Source: Eonycteris spelaea
Lineage: Eukaryota > Chordata > Mammalia > Chiroptera > Pteropodidae
NCBI GenBank assembly: GCA_003508835.1
Contig: PUFA01000003.1
Coordinates: 17,957,501 to 18,021,500, forward strand
Direction: 5' to 3'
Length of the DNA stretch: 64,000 nucleotides
Part shown: positions 11,351 to 23,579 of the stretch, in pieces
Layout of the letters: every line of letters begins with the position of its first letter
Numbering within the stretch: the stretch's first letter is position 1
Notes under the pieces: generated by a model
Told to the model about the DNA's origin: nothing
The model's database searches: none
Seen by the model: only the letters and a program-made list of their open reading frames with translations
Translations under genes and position numbers: made by a program

Positions 11351-12450
11351 AGGAGTTTGTGATAAGTACCTGCTGTTCCTGTGCTGCTTTACATTGGCTT
11401 CAAGAGGCTGAGTCCTGGTTTGGGGACACTTTGTGTGTGATGCAGGGGGCAGGGGGGGGGGGTGGTCTTGCAATCAATGGGAAATGCCCATTGATAACCT
11501 CGTAATCCAGGCAGCCAGGGTTTGCCATGGCACGGTCAGCTGCAGAGACTGGATTCTACTTGATCAGTCTTGTTTCCAATAAGTTCTTATGGAATTAAAT
11601 TTAAACCCCTCTGTCCGGTTCCTCATGAAATGCGAGTCGTATTCTAAATAACTTATTAAATAATCTTGAACTTGCCTTTTGGGCTTCATGTCTCCAGCCT
11701 GAGACACATCATCCTCTGTCTTAGCACTGCCCCCACCCAGGTGTGTCCACCCTGAATTTGCCGTAACTTATCCAGTTTGTTTCAAAAGGGAGAGACATTG
11801 TTTCATTGTTATTATTATTCTGTAATGGTGTACGCATCCAACGTGTCACAGTGCAGAGAGATTCATTTCTACCGTGGGTATGTCATACTCCCGCGGGTAG
11901 CCAGAAACAGCAACCCTGGTTAGAATAAGGTCATGCAGAACACATTCATATGGCACCGTGGCCAAAAATGGACCTGGAATCTTTGCTCACTTTGAAGGCT
12001 GAGCCCTGAGGTAGAAACATGGGGCTCAGGTTCTGCCCTTGGAGGAGGAGCACTGATGGATTTAGCTGGGAGCATGTTTTCACTTCCAGTCCAGTGCAGG
12101 CTCCTTGACATGTTCCGTTGGTGGTCTGTACAATGCGAGCATTTCAAAATTCGAATGCCTTATAAATATAGCTGCGCAGAACGTTTAATGTTCCTTGGTT
12201 ACCTGAGAAGAAGAAGGGGATGCGTGTTCCACTACGACCACGTCTAAGACACGGGGGGCGGGGAGGGGTGGGAAAGGGATGTCCAACGCTGATGCCATGG
12301 CCGCAGCAAAGCGTGCATCCCTTCACCACGCCCGCGCTTCTCAATGAACGCTCGGGGCATTTGGTAGACGTGGCGGGGTGTCAACTATGTGCTAGGTTTC
12401 GAGTGACGTGCCGAGGACATGAGACTCAGCAGTTCACAGTCTGCGCCCTG
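11351..12450. other. Intergenic, low repeat content
   Basis: No gene or recognisable repeat. A G10 run lies near 11452-11462 and a G-rich tract at 12252-12277. TATAAATATAGCTG at about 12160 resembles a MEF2/TATA-type motif. Confidence 0.5.
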
Positions 12451-12900
12451 AAAGGAGGTTGCAGTGCAGTGAAGAAGGCAGACGGTCAATACCCTCTAGT
12501 AGGACAGGTACACCTCTAACTCAGATTGGGGTGGCAGGGGTGGGGAGGTGGGTGGCGGTGGAATGGCCAGGAAGGTGTCCGGAGGAGGCAGGTTTGACCT
12601 GAATTGTGGCAGGTAAGGACACTCAGCCAGGTAAAGGAGTGGGGTGAGGTGTGTTGCGCAGAGGAAGCCATGTGGGCAAAGGCTGGCAGTGGGTGATGCG
12701 GCACAGTCAGCTCAGGGTGCTGGCGACGTGCGGCAGGATGGGTGAGCAGGAGCCAAAGCACAGGGAGTTGGGATTTCACCCGTGGAACCACTGCAAGATT
12801 TTAAATAGGGGAGTGATATGATCGGATCTGCATTTTAGATAAACCAATCTGTGGGCCAGTGGAGAACAGTTGGAGGGAGAAATGCCTGAAAAGGCCTGGA
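12450..12900 (+). mobile_element. L2 fragment
   Basis: CAAGATTTTAAATAGGGGAG, TGATATGATCGGATCTGCAT and GGAGAACAGTTGGAGGGAGA match L2; the upstream GGCCAGGAAGGTGTCCGG region fits the same element. Confidence 0.7.
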
Positions 12901-13712
12901 TGTGACAGCTTATCTTTCTTTTCCCTGACAGACCGCTCCCTCCTGCCGCAGCCCCCACCACACACCCCATTGGTGTCTCATTATTGTGCCAACTTGAGAA
13001 TGAATTCTCTGCCTCCTTCCAGGGGAGCAGGCAAGGAGAGGCAGAGGATCGCCGCCCGCACGAAAGCTAGCGCTATATTAAGTGCTTCGTCCTTCAATTC
13101 ATCTGGTGTTCATGGAAATCCATTAAGCGTGGTCAGCCGGGGCTGGTCCACTGAGCACTGGTATGATCTCACACACTCTTTTTGCCACTTGCTGTGGGTT
13201 TCTTTCCTCTGCTCCGTAGGTCCATGGTGCAAAAACACTCCCTTCCCCCCCTTTTAAAACCCTGCTCTTGGGAAAAGGCTCTGGTAGCTTTCATTTAAAT
13301 CCTAATGTTCCTGACAGAGAGAAATTTAACTGGAAGTATCATCGGTGCCTGTAATACAAGTGATGTCCCATTAGAAGTGCACTCAGAGCCATAGAAGGAA
13401 ACTGACAGGTGGCCATCATTTAACTACATCTTCAGACATTTTCAGTGCACTCTAATGGGGAGTGGTTTTCTGGAGGAACACATATCTGACGTTATAATAG
13501 GAATTAGTAGAAACAATTCTTTCTAAAGGAAATTTCTGGTCAGCCAGTGATATCAATACTTACACAGAAAAAAACAACAGGATTGGTGTATTCTGCTTGC
13601 AAACACACTGAAAACAGATCATTGGCTGCAAGTGTAGCCACCAATATGGCAGCCTGGCCTGGCTATGTTGTAGGTTGGCCCAGATCTCCTTTGCCAAAGA
13701 GACAGTGCTGTA
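12901..13712. other. Intergenic
   Basis: I recognise no gene, RNA or repeat in this stretch. Confidence 0.5.
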
Positions 13713-13880
13713 CCCTGAAGATCAGCAACCTTTTTCTGAAGGGGCCAGATAGCAAATTCTGTAGGCTTTGTGGGCCATACAGTTTCTGTTGCATACAAAT
13801 CTTCTATTACAGTGTAAAAGTACAAATAATACAGAATTGAATGGGTGTGAGCAGAGTTGGCCAATAGGCTGTAGTTGTTC
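13713..13880 (+). mobile_element. hAT-Charlie-like DNA transposon fragment
   Basis: GATCAGCAACCTTTTTCTGA, AGGGGCCAGATAG and TAGGCTTTGTGGGCCATACA match the conserved left part of a common hAT nonautonomous element. Confidence 0.7.
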
Positions 13881-14370
13881 CTGACCCACACCATGTGACA
13901 TGCAGAGGCCCGTGCACAAAGTCCTACCCTACTGACCTCAAGAGTCACTATATAAGTCATTCCTCTGTGTTCAGGCACTGTGTCCACAAAAGCTGGTTAA
14001 GTGACAACATGTTAGTCTTCATCCAACATCAGTGTGTTAGTACAGATTCATTTATCTGTGAGGTACAGCCTGGAGATGATAGGATAACATTTCTATGCAT
14101 AAAGTGCCCTCTAACTCTGCCCAGCGGTCTCATAAACGCATGCCCCTAGTCACTAAGGACTACTGAGCATGGACATGGGTTATGTTCCTTGTGTCCAGAA
14201 TTCTTATGTCCTGAAGGTCAGTGTATCAATTAAGATCTTTTGACTAAAGTAACAGGAATCAGAGACATTTCTTATCCCATGATTAGAAAAAGGTGGTGTG
14301 GGCTCCATAATATGGCTAATCGGTATTTTAGACCCCAGGATTTTTCCATCCTCTGCTCTGCCACCTAAAG

Positions 14371-14593
14371 GAAGGGTCCCCAAGCCCCATGCCATGGACA
14401 GGTACCAGTGCAGGGCAGTTAGGAACTGGGCCACACAGCAGGAGGTGAGTAAGCAAGAGAGTGAACAAAGCTTCATCTGTATTTGCAGCCACTCCCAGAG
14501 TTAGCATCACCGCCTCAGCTCCACCTCAAGCCATCAGGCATTAGATTCTCATAGGAGCACCGGTCCTTGGTGCAAAAAAGCTGGAGGCTGCTG
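14371..14593 (+). mobile_element. hAT-type nonautonomous DNA transposon with 8-bp duplication
   Basis: The ends (GAAGGGTCCCCAAGCCC on the left; TTTTTTGCACCAAGGACC on the complement near the right end) resemble the widespread mammalian hAT element with GGGGTCCCCAACC termini, and the inner segment AGTTAGGAACTGGGCC fits. The flanks ACCTAAAG (14363-14370) and ATCTAAAG (14594-14601) are an 8-base target duplication with one difference, as expected for hAT. Confidence 0.8.
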
Positions 14594-14609
14594 ATCTAAA
14601 GTATAGGCT

Positions 14610-15169
14610 ACTACAACCAAAGTGCCCATCAGTAGACAAAGAAGTGGTACATAAATGCAATGGAATATTACTCAGCCATAAAAAAGAATGAAATCTTACC
14701 ATGCGCAACAACATAGATGGACCTATAGGGTATTATGCTAAGTGAAATAAGTCAGATAGAGAAAGATGAATACCGTATGATCTCACTTATAGGTGGAATC
14801 TAAAGAACTAAATAAACGAAAACACAAAATAGAAACAGACTCGTAGATACAGAGAACAAACTGATGATTGCCTGATGGGAAGGGAGTTGGAAGGCTGGGT
14901 GAAAAAAGGTGAAGGGATTCAGAAGTACAAATTGGTAGTTACAAACTAGTCATGGCGATGTAAAGTACAGCTTCGAGAATACAGTCAATAATATTGTAAT
15001 AACTACGTTTAGTGCCAGGTGGGTACTGGACTTATCAGGGGGATCACTTTGTAAATTATATAAATGTCTAACCACTCAGCTGTACACCTGAAACTAATAT
15101 AAAATAGAATTGAATGTCAACTGAAAAATTAAAAAAAAATAAGAATGTATGTACTAAAAAAAGAAAGAA
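14610..15169 (+). mobile_element. L1 3' end, 5'-truncated, relatively young
   Basis: The text carries the L1 ORF2 tail and 3' UTR landmarks: CCATCAGTAGACAAAG, GGAATATTACTCAGCC, ACACCTGAAACTAATATAAA and a final A-rich tract. It is less decayed than other L1s here. The flanking TAAAGTATAGGCT copies (14597-14609 and 15170-15182) are its target duplication. Confidence 0.88.
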
Positions 15170-15189
15170 TAAAGTATAGGCTCCTAGCA

Positions 15190-15243
15190 GCCCTCTTGAT
15201 GTAGTGGGCAGTGTGTTTGTCTCCTACTCCGAAGGTCCTAAAT
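15190..15243 (+). pseudogene. tRNA-Met-like fragment, retroposed
   Basis: GCCCTCTTGATGTAGTGGGC and the following bases up to GAAGGTCCTA align to elongator tRNA-Met from position 1 through the anticodon arm into the variable region. The T-arm and acceptor 3' strand are absent. The anticodon has decayed to CTA. It is bracketed by TAAAGTATAGGCTCCT (15170-15185) and TAAAGTATGGGCTCCT (15244-15259), a 16-base duplication with one mismatch. Confidence 0.8.
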
Positions 15244-16019
15244 TAAAGTATGGGCTCCTTCCTAAGGGCGGTCACGATGATGGCGCAAACAGTAACTGGG
15301 ACTGGGGAGGAGGGGAGAGGAGGAGGAGAGGGGAGAGAGACACTCTTCTCTAACCCGGGGCCAGTAATAGGCGCAGAGGGATGCCAGGGGCTGCTCGCCT
15401 TCCACCCGGGTCCCTGCACCACTGACAAGAGGATGGCATTGCCGCAGTCGGCTTCGTCTGCCGAGAACCCTCCCCAGGAACGGGGGTAAATTCCAGACAC
15501 CACGTTGCTGCTACACAGATGGACAGGAAATGGCTACTGGAGAGTCAACCTCCCTCTCCACCATCATCGAGAGCACTTTTCCCACTTATGTTTCCCCTTT
15601 CCTCTTTTTAACGGAACACTGTTGCTGTGATCAAGTAGTGCTGATGGCAGAGAGGTGACTGGGGAGATGGGCCCCTTCAACGTCCAAGAAACATTTAAGA
15701 ACCACGTACAGCATCACCCGTGGCCCTGCCTCCTGCCTGTCCCCCCAAAACGCACACGCACGCACACACACTCACACGTGCAGATGCTACGAGTTTACTG
15801 TTGCTAGTACCTGTGACCATAATCACCAAGCCCCTTAGGGAGCCAGGCACAGGTCAGCCAACGGACCACTGTGGACGCAGATTAGACGTGTTGTCCGAAT
15901 GCCTCAGTGTTTGGCTGCAAAGGCTGAGACAGGCTGGAGAAAGTGGCAGACAGTGTCCTAGAGTGTGGGAGGTACTGTAGAGTGGCAGGAAAGATCTCAG
16001 GACCAGGTGTCTGGAGGAG

Positions 16020-16200
16020 ACAGTCTTTAGGTCACAGCTCTGTGAGCTCCGGAAAGACTTTCTTTAACCTACCGGTGTCCTCACATGTGAACCGAAAAAT
16101 ATAACATCTATCCCTCAAAGTACAAGTTTGTGAAGATGAAATGTAAAGATGTAGGAGCGTTCTGTAAACGATAAAGCTATACAAGTCTAAGGTAAACAGC
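16020..16200 (+). mobile_element. MIR fragment
   Basis: AGGTCACAGCTCTGTGAGCT and the MIR-like tail with TAAACGATAAAGCTATACAA support a decayed MIR. Confidence 0.5.
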
Positions 16201-16514
16201 ATTATTTACTATGGCCTGAGATGGAGTGATTTCGGTGAGTCTCAACACATTTGGGATGGTGGTCAGGTGTCCTTGGTGGCTTCCCTCCAGCACTTGACCA
16301 CTCCAGGTGCCAGGATGATGCTCCTGCTCCAGCGTCCCCAGTGAAACCCAAACAAGGATCTGCCCCCTTCACCCTCTTCCCACCCAAACTTACCTGCATT
16401 TACTCTCACTGTCTCATCCCCTTAACAGTCGTCTGAAGCTAACCTTCAGGAAGCCTAAAGGTTAACTGTCTGAAAGTTAACTGTTAGGCTGAAGCTAACT
16501 GAAGGAAGTAGGGA

Positions 16515-16640
16515 ATAGTGGAAAGAGCCCAGTCCTGAGAGCCAGAAACCTAAATTCTAGGTCTGGCTCTGCCACTAACTGGCCATCTGAATTCAGTTTG
16601 CTTGATTAAGCCCTATTAGCAACCTTGGACTTCTAGCCTA
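16515..16640 (+). mobile_element. MIR fragment
   Basis: GAAAGAGCCCAGTCCTGAGA, CTAGGTCTGGCTCTGCCACT and AACTGGCCATCTG match the 5' half of MIR. Confidence 0.75.
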
Positions 16641-17884
16641 GAAAATAAAAAGAGAGCTGTGGTTTTTAAAACTTTTCCCAGCATTGAAAGCAAAAGAGGC
16701 TTCGAAGCAAAAGAGTTCTTCAGTGGCAGCCCAGAGACACCATCTTAGAATATGAGGGTTTGCCAGAGCCTAGTTTGAAAACTACTGGGCTAACTGATCT
16801 CCCAAGTTCTCACTCATCTTTGAAATGTCCTAACTCTGTGTCTAGTTCTAAGATACATGACTTCATGCTAAGGTGAAGGAATATAGTACTCCTCCCTAGA
16901 ATCATTCGTATTTGAGGAGGAATTATCATAGCTGTATAATCTTATGCATTAATACATAAAGATGGAATTTCAGGCACCTGAAAGAGTTGGGAGACTCCCT
17001 GGATCCTCCAAAATCATACCACTTGGGTTGTCCATTCAGCTTTCATGCAGGGTCTAACGCCAGGAAGGGGTAAATGGCATTTATTAGGGTGGTGAGTGAC
17101 CTCTTGGCTTTCCAATTTGTCAAAGGGTGGGTTTCCATCAGATCCTTGGTTAGTCATAAAGCAGAAGAAGGACAAGGAAAGGCCATTGTTTCTTTCATGG
17201 GGGAAGTATGAATTAGAATCAGGTTCAACTCTGAGGGACAGAAATCCCCCAAATGACAAGATTTAATAAAGATACACATTTTGTTTTCTCTGTTATATAA
17301 CGAACATTCCAATGGAAGCAACCCAAGGCTAGAGTAGATCCATTCAAAAGAGTCTTTGAAGATCTGGGCTCCTTCTAGCTCTAACATCCCAAGGATGGAG
17401 CTCTTGTCCTCACACACGTACCAAGGTAGACACTAGCGCTCCAGCCATCACATCTAAGGCGGAGGAAGAGATAAAGAAAAATGGATCTTTCTCCTTTCAA
17501 GGACATTCCCTGAAGCGTCCCTAAAACTTCTGCTCATATCTCATTGGCTAACCTGAGTCGTGTAGTCAACCAGATTCAAGAGAGACAGATGAAAATAGTC
17601 TTCTAGCTGGACAGAAGGAGGAATGAGGGCCTATGACCAATGGTGGCTTCCTTGTCAGGAGCTAGTCAGCCGCAGGAAGAGTCCGCAATTCCCAGAATTT
17701 CAGTTCTGGGATCTGTACATTAATCCAGGCTCTTGGGAATTTTACCTGGATATCTTCAGTTTCTTAAACGTAACTTTTAATATCATTTGAATAGATGCAG
17801 ATGAGAGCTGCATAAGTAATAGTATGAGTATGAACTTTAAAAATACATTTGGACTCAAGAAATATATGCTACAAAGTTCTATTT

Positions 17885-18000
17885 TCTTTTTAACCTTTTT
17901 TAAAAAGCATAACATATGTACAGAAAAGGGCACAAATCATGGTGTACAGTTCCATGAATTATACAAAGTGAAGACATACATATAACTATCACTAAGAAAA
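17885..18000 (-). mobile_element. Antisense old L1 3' terminus
   Basis: CATATGTACAGAAAAGGGCA, CAAATCATGGTGTACAG and GAATTATACAAAGTGAA match the antisense L1M 3' end. A purine microsatellite follows directly. Confidence 0.6.
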
Positions 18001-18001
18001 A

Positions 18002-18073
18002 AGAAGGAAGGAAGGAAGGAGGGAGGAAAGGAGGGAGGAGGGGAGAGAGAGGGAGGGAGGGAGGGAGGGAGGA
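18002..18073. repeat. Purine-rich GGAA/GGGA microsatellite
   Basis: GAAGGAAGGAAGGAAGGAGG grades into GAGGGAGGGAGGGAGGGAGG. It is an all-purine tract on one strand following an L1 terminus. Confidence 0.92.
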
Positions 18074-18559
18074 CCAGGCTCCCAAACACATCTCATGCTC
18101 CTCCCACTCTAATGTGCCCCTGTGGAACCCTTTCCTTTCTCCACTTTGCTTCCCAACTCTGCCCTAACCCCGTCTTCTGTTCTGCTCGCCTCACTTCCCA
18201 GGCCTCCCACACATCCCAGGGTGGGGTCATTTTTGAGGCCGTTTTGCTTCTGGCACAGAAGAAACAGCATGACCTTTGCAGCTTTTCTTACCAAGATCTA
18301 GATCTCAGCCTTTCCACTCACTAGCTTGGTGCAGCCTCTCCAACACCCACCCAAGCACTGTCCTGAGAGTCAGCTCTGAAGGTTCTTGTCCTCCCCACGG
18401 CAGCTGCAGCAGGCTGGGCATTCCCTACATGGTGACCTACATGACGGTCACTGCATTTTCATTTCAGTTCTTTTGCTTGGGCCTTTTAAAAGCCCGGTCT
18501 TTTCATTTCACAGACTGAACTTTAAAAACACACGTGAACTTTAAAATACATTTGCCCGC

Positions 18560-18640
18560 TAAGGCGAAATGACTTGTCCAGCATCACACAGCATGTCAGA
18601 GGCCGAGTGAAGACCTGGGCTCTGAGGCTGGGCCAGTGCA
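18560..18640 (-). mobile_element. MIR fragment, reverse
   Basis: AATGACTTGTCCAGCATCAC, ACAGCATGTCAGAGGC and GAAGACCTGGGCTCTGAGG are the antisense MIR core. Confidence 0.7.
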
Positions 18641-19439
18641 CGACCTGGAGCTGCGCCCTCCTGACCCAGAGGTGCTGAGACCAGAGGGGATTCAGACCTG
18701 CCTCCAGTCCCGTGGCCACCCAGATGCTTTTCCGGCCCAGGGCTGCCTGGCTCTGTCATCCTAATTCTCGCCTCACCTCATCAGAAGGCTTCCTAAACAG
18801 ACACACGGATGCCAACTTTATGACACTGCTAATAAAAACAACTCCCTCAACCGGATTGGGTTTCAGCGGTGCCTAAGAACAGCTGCAGACCCAGAGGGGG
18901 CAAAGAGCTGGCCATGCAGAGAGGGGGCGGGACTCTCCAGGGCCAGGCAGAATGCGAAGCAGTCGCAGCCAAGGCAGCATCTGCGGCCAGGGCAGGAGCA
19001 GGGCCTGGGGCTGGGGACCGGGGCTCCTGCAGGATGAGGAGGACAGTGAAACAAAGTTGGGCCCCATCCCAGCTGCGCCGGCAACGCCGTGGCAGTCCTG
19101 GGGGCCCGGAGTTGAAAACACGTCCCCCTTCCCAGGATGTTCAGACATGCAGTTCAAAAGCGTTCTTTCCTTAGATTAGAAACAGACTGACGAGCCAGTA
19201 ACCCGAGGAGAGGAGGCCCAGGGACGTGTCCACAGCGACGCCCAGGGTGGGAGCCTTCGCTGACAAGAGTCTGGCCAAGCTCTGTGGTTTGTTCTTGTCC
19301 ATTCCGGAAGCCTCTCCTCATCTTGCTCTGCTCTGTCCCAACACTTAACCTTCTCCACGAGGCTCTGAAATGGCAACCTCCCCAGTACTGAGTGCACATG
19401 GCGTGCTAGGCTGCTAGGCACTGGGCAGAGTGTTCATGC

Positions 19440-19600
19440 ATTTCATCGTCACAGCCTTACAAGGTGGGGACGATCACTGTGCTCATGCAGAACACGGAGG
19501 CATAATAGGTTAGGTAACTTGTCTGCGGCGACACGGCGTAAGAGGGGGAAACGAGAGGAACCCAGGCCAGCTGGTTCTGGAGCCTGCCCTCTGCTTCAGC
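19440..19600 (-). mobile_element. MIR, reverse
   Basis: CTTACAAGGTGGGGACGATC, GGTTAGGTAACTTGTCTGCG and CCCAGGCCAGCTGGTTCTGG are antisense MIR landmarks. Confidence 0.7.
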
Positions 19601-19984
19601 CGAAATCTAACTCACATTATGGGGTGCTGGCCCTGGACTCTGTGTTGTCTTCCAAGGCTCAGAACCCCAAGGCCAGGGCCAAGGTAGGTGCGCTCCTGGG
19701 TGGCCAGATCTCAGCTCCTTCATAACACCCTTTCAAGGCTCCTGTCACGACTGTCCGGCCCTCTGCTCGCCCTGGTCTGTAAACTCATTGCCTAGTGCTG
19801 TGGCTCGCTGCCTTCCCCTCCACCTCGCCTCCTGCAGCCATGCTGGGGGTTTGAATGTCCATCCAGAAGATGCAGCCACCAGCCGCCTCACGAGCCATCA
19901 CCTCTCTGTGCCTGTGTGAGTCTCCTGGTAGCCCCCGACGGTGGTCCCCCACGTGGCGGAAGGCAGAAGAGTGGGCGCAGCTAA

Positions 19985-20170
19985 GAGCTTGGGCTCCGTA
20001 GTCATGTTGTCTGAGCTCTAATGCCACCCCGGCCAGTTAGTGGATAAGTTTCTTGACCTCTCTGAGCCTGTTTCTTTATGTCTGAAACAGGCTGATAATA
20101 GAAACTTCCTTCCAGAGTCACGGGGAGGGTGAGATTCAGCACGCCAATTAAAAGGGAGCCAGCAGCGTAG
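19985..20170 (+). mobile_element. MIR SINE
   Basis: GAGCTTGGGCTCCGTAGTCA, AGTTTCTTGACCTCTCTGAG and CACGGGGAGGGTGAGATTCA cover most of MIR. Confidence 0.8.
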
Positions 20171-22879
20171 GAAGCATTGAGGAAATGTTAACATTTACTA
20201 CGGCCACATCTGGCCGAGAAAACTCTGAAACCATAAAATCAGAAATTCCACTTGCTAACCACAACTTCCGGTTTTCCATTCTTAAAGACCTTCTGCCCCT
20301 GCCAGCCTGCTCTGCTGTGTTAGTGCCCCGAGGCTGGAGCCTCATTCTCCAACGTATTCTCTACATCCTGGCTCCTTGTCCTTTCCTGCTTTGTTAAGAC
20401 ACCTCAGTCAATCACTTCACCGACATCCTTATACTTACCCATGACTTCCGCATACTTGATCTAGATCTGTTAGGATGAGGGTCACTGACGTATATGAGAA
20501 AACCCAAAATCACAGTCCTTAAAATCATTACAGTTCATTTCTCACATAAAACAAATCCAGGGTTAGCCCAGAGGTGGGAGGGTGGCTCTAAGTGCATGGG
20601 GACCCACACTCCTCTTCTCTTGCTGTTCATGCTTAGCACATTGCCTCACAGTCCAAGATGGCTGTCTGCGCTCCAGCCATGGTGTCTACATTCCAGACAG
20701 CACGATGGGGGAAGGAAGACGAGGGAAGAACGTGAGAGAGAGCCCCAACAGTCTATCCACCCATTCTGCAGCCTTCTCATCCAACACCTTTGCTTACATC
20801 TCATCAGCCAGAATCCAGTCACATCGTTGCACCTTCACTGCTTACTTCCTGTCCTGTCCCAACGGGAGAAGCAGGGAGGGGGTGGTCCTACTGCTGTACC
20901 CGCCTGGCCAACCCATGGCCAGTGATGACTTCGCCATCCACTTCTACTTCCAGGCTGTCCCCACGGCTGAAGAAATTAACAGAGCCATGCTGAGCGGCAC
21001 CCCTGCAGACTCGTGGCTTCCGCCCACTGACCCCCACCGCCCCACTCTGGACAGGCCATTCTCCTCTCTTTTGCATGCCTCATGGCACTTATTCCAAGTA
21101 GATCACTTTCCTGAAACACGCTTTCCACCCTCTCTTGGCAGAAGGTCTTGCTCTGCCCTCCCTCTGCTCTGTCTTTAGATCCCCCTTTCTTTCCTCTGAA
21201 GAAGCTGATCCTGGAGGTGACTGCCACCCTGGCAAGAGCAGGACATCTCTTTCCCCTGAATCCAACAATAAACAGCACAGAGCTGAGCACATGTCAACAG
21301 ACCATAACTGATGAGAGCCAAGGCGCTAACGGTGACATTTAATCTCTACACTCTCCCCCATGTTTTCTTTTTCTTTAACCAGAGCCTTTGAGGCTTCATT
21401 TTAAAGGCAGTGCATAGGGGACGTCGGAGGCCCGACAGCAGGCTGCTATTTCAGGCACAGGGACCTCCAGCAGTCCTTCCTCACAGCAGCTAACGGGCCT
21501 CGGGGCAGAGAGCAGTCCCATGGAAGAAAGCTCTGAGTTATCGGGCTCCATCGGCCGACCCCTGACACTTAGGCCAGTCCCCAGGCTCAGGCCCCACTGG
21601 CACCTGGCCACTGGGCACACCGTCCACCTCCAAAAAGAGGAAAAATGACTCAGGAGAACATGCCAGTATTTCCTCACACTAAGGAGTTGGTGTCGTCTTC
21701 TTATAAAAATGCCCCTTTGCATTCCTGGCTGCTCGTGAAGAACAGCCTGGGTACGCATATCCCTGGGGTTAGGGACTGATAGAGGCAGCCCCCCACCCTT
21801 CTGAAATAAATGGAGGGCAATAGAGAAAAGGGCGGCGTTCAAAGCCCGCCGCCTCCGCCTGCACAGAGCTGGGGGGTGGGGGCCCTGCTCCGAGGGCTCG
21901 CTCTGGTTCTCAAGCCCCCACAGCACCCACCCTGCTCTGCTCCCGCCAGGGCTAATGAGGGCTGGGTCAGGAAATTGCTCAGGAGCTAAGGGGTTCCTAC
22001 TTAGTGTGAAAAGTCTGACTTGGAGGTTGCTATAAAAAGGAGCAAAAATAACAGATGTGCCTCTTCGTCAGTCTTTATGTTCCCTGTTTCCTTTATCACA
22101 CGCATCTTGCAAGAGCTACTCATTTTCACATTTTCCTCAGTCACTTCCTCCCTCCAACGTGAATTACTTAAAATAACAGCCGCCACTCTGGGTCAGCCTC
22201 GCAGCCACGCAGAGCAGGCAGCTGCTCCGGGATGAGGCCTGCGCCCGGAAGCAGCCTCAGGTGACCCCTTTCCCCATCACCATCCCCACAGATTCTCCAG
22301 CTTGTCAGCAGCACCATGGCCTTTGCATCTGCAGCCAAAGGTGGCACTGAGTGAGGAGGCCTGGGGGACTCACCTCCCACTGTACAGGCTGGGATGACAA
22401 GGTTAGGAGAGCAAGAGAGAGAACACAGGCCACCGGCGTGGAAAGAGACACCAACCAGAGGCAGGAGGTGGCTTCTGGTCCAGTATACGCTGTCAGCATG
22501 CTGTGTGGCCACGGGCAAGTTGCTTTCCTCCTCTGGGTGTCTCGTAAGGGCGTGTGAGGGCCCTTCCTGTGCTTGGTCCATGCCCGGAGCCTCTCCAACG
22601 TTCAGTCCTGCCTCCCAAATCTTTTTCCTCTCAATCCCTCACCAATTAGGCTTGCCCATGTCTCAGTTAGCTGCCTATTTATGTCATGCCCGGTCTAACG
22701 TAGTAGCCTCTGGGCTGCCCCCCAGCCTCCTGTCATCCCCGCTCTTCCTCTGTACACTGCCTCCAGACTTCTCAATGCTGGTCTCACAAACTGTTTAAAA
22801 TCTGCCGGTCACTCTCCATTGCTTTTGACTCCTTAGCAAGGATTGTCAGTCTTACTCTACCTCTTTCCATAGCTCCCAA

Positions 22880-23080
22880 CTTCATTCACAAATATTTATT
22901 AAGCTATGTGCCAAGCACTGTTCTAGGAACTCAGAAAAAAGCAACAAGGCTTTAAGGCACAGTTCATTGTCACCTCCCCTGAAAAGCCTTCCCTCACTCC
23001 ACTCCCTCATGCCACCAGCAGGGTGAACTAGTTACTTGCTCCCTCCTGTGTGTTCCAGCCGCTACACCTGGCCAGGCTGC
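22880..23080 (+). mobile_element. L2 fragments
   Basis: CACAAATATTTATTAAGCTA, AAGCACTGTTCTAGGAACTC and GAAAAGCCTTCCCTCACTCC are L2 landmarks. Confidence 0.65.
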
Positions 23081-23159
23081 GAGACAGGGACACCAGGAAC
23101 GTTTCCCTTTTACGTGGCTATATCCGGGAAGTTATGTTCAGTTAATGTTTGCCGAGAGT

Positions 23160-23520
23160 GATGGTTAATTTATGTGTCAATTTGGCAAGTCTATAACAGT
23201 CATATATTTGGTTGAATGCTATTCTAGATGTTTCAGTGGAGGGATTTTTAAAAATGGGGTTAACATTCAAATCAGTGGACTCAGAGTAAAGATGACTCTT
23301 CATGGTGTGGGTGGGCCTCATCCAATCAGTTGAAGGCCCTAAGAGAAAAAGACCAACCTCCCCTGAGGAAGAGGGAATTCTGCCTCCAGATTGCCTTTGG
23401 ACTTGAGCAGCAACGTTATTGCTTCTTTGGTTCTCCAGGCCGCTGGCCTACCTGCAGATTTTGAACTTGCCAACCCCACAATTGCCAGAGCCAGTTCCTT
23501 AAATTCTCCCTGTCTCTCCC
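23160..23520 (+). repeat. Ancient interspersed repeat, probably an LTR
   Basis: GTGATGGTTAATTTATGTGT, GTGGGTGGGCCTCATCCAAT, CTGCAGATTTTGAACTTGCC and CCAGTTCCTTAAATTCTC are the landmarks of a common mammalian repeat. The tail runs into a (CA)n microsatellite. Confidence 0.65.

Positions 23521-23523
<3 letters not shown>

Positions 23524-23554
<31 letters not shown>
23524..23554. repeat. (CA)n microsatellite
   Basis: About 15 CA units, continued by imperfect CACGCA units to about 23571. Other (CA)n tracts lie at 3586-3604, 24404-24424 and 50496-50511. Confidence 0.95.
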
Positions 23555-23560
<6 letters not shown>

Positions 23561-23579
23561 CACACACGCATTATATTTA

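Larger units (their letters stand above)
15260..17884. other. Intergenic with MIR pieces
   Basis: Apart from MIR fragments near 16.0-16.2 and 16.5-16.64 kb, this region holds no gene or repeat that I can support. A short CA-rich run is at 15749-15779. Confidence 0.5.
18080..22880. other. Intergenic, moderate GC, mostly unassigned
   Basis: MIR pieces at 18.56, 19.44 and 19.99 kb lie here. About 20.5-20.9 kb has text (TCCAAGATGGCTG) seen in a common old repeat that I cannot name. Open frames up to 198 codons (20582-21178) show no protein family signature. Confidence 0.45.

Noticed and set aside
15190..15243. Functional tRNA-Met gene
   Set aside because: The T-arm, the B-box and the 3' acceptor strand are missing and the anticodon is altered, so it cannot be a working tRNA.
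20582..21178. 198-codon open frame on the plus strand
   Set aside because: Composition is unlike a folded protein, no family motif is seen, and the start overlaps old repeat-like text.
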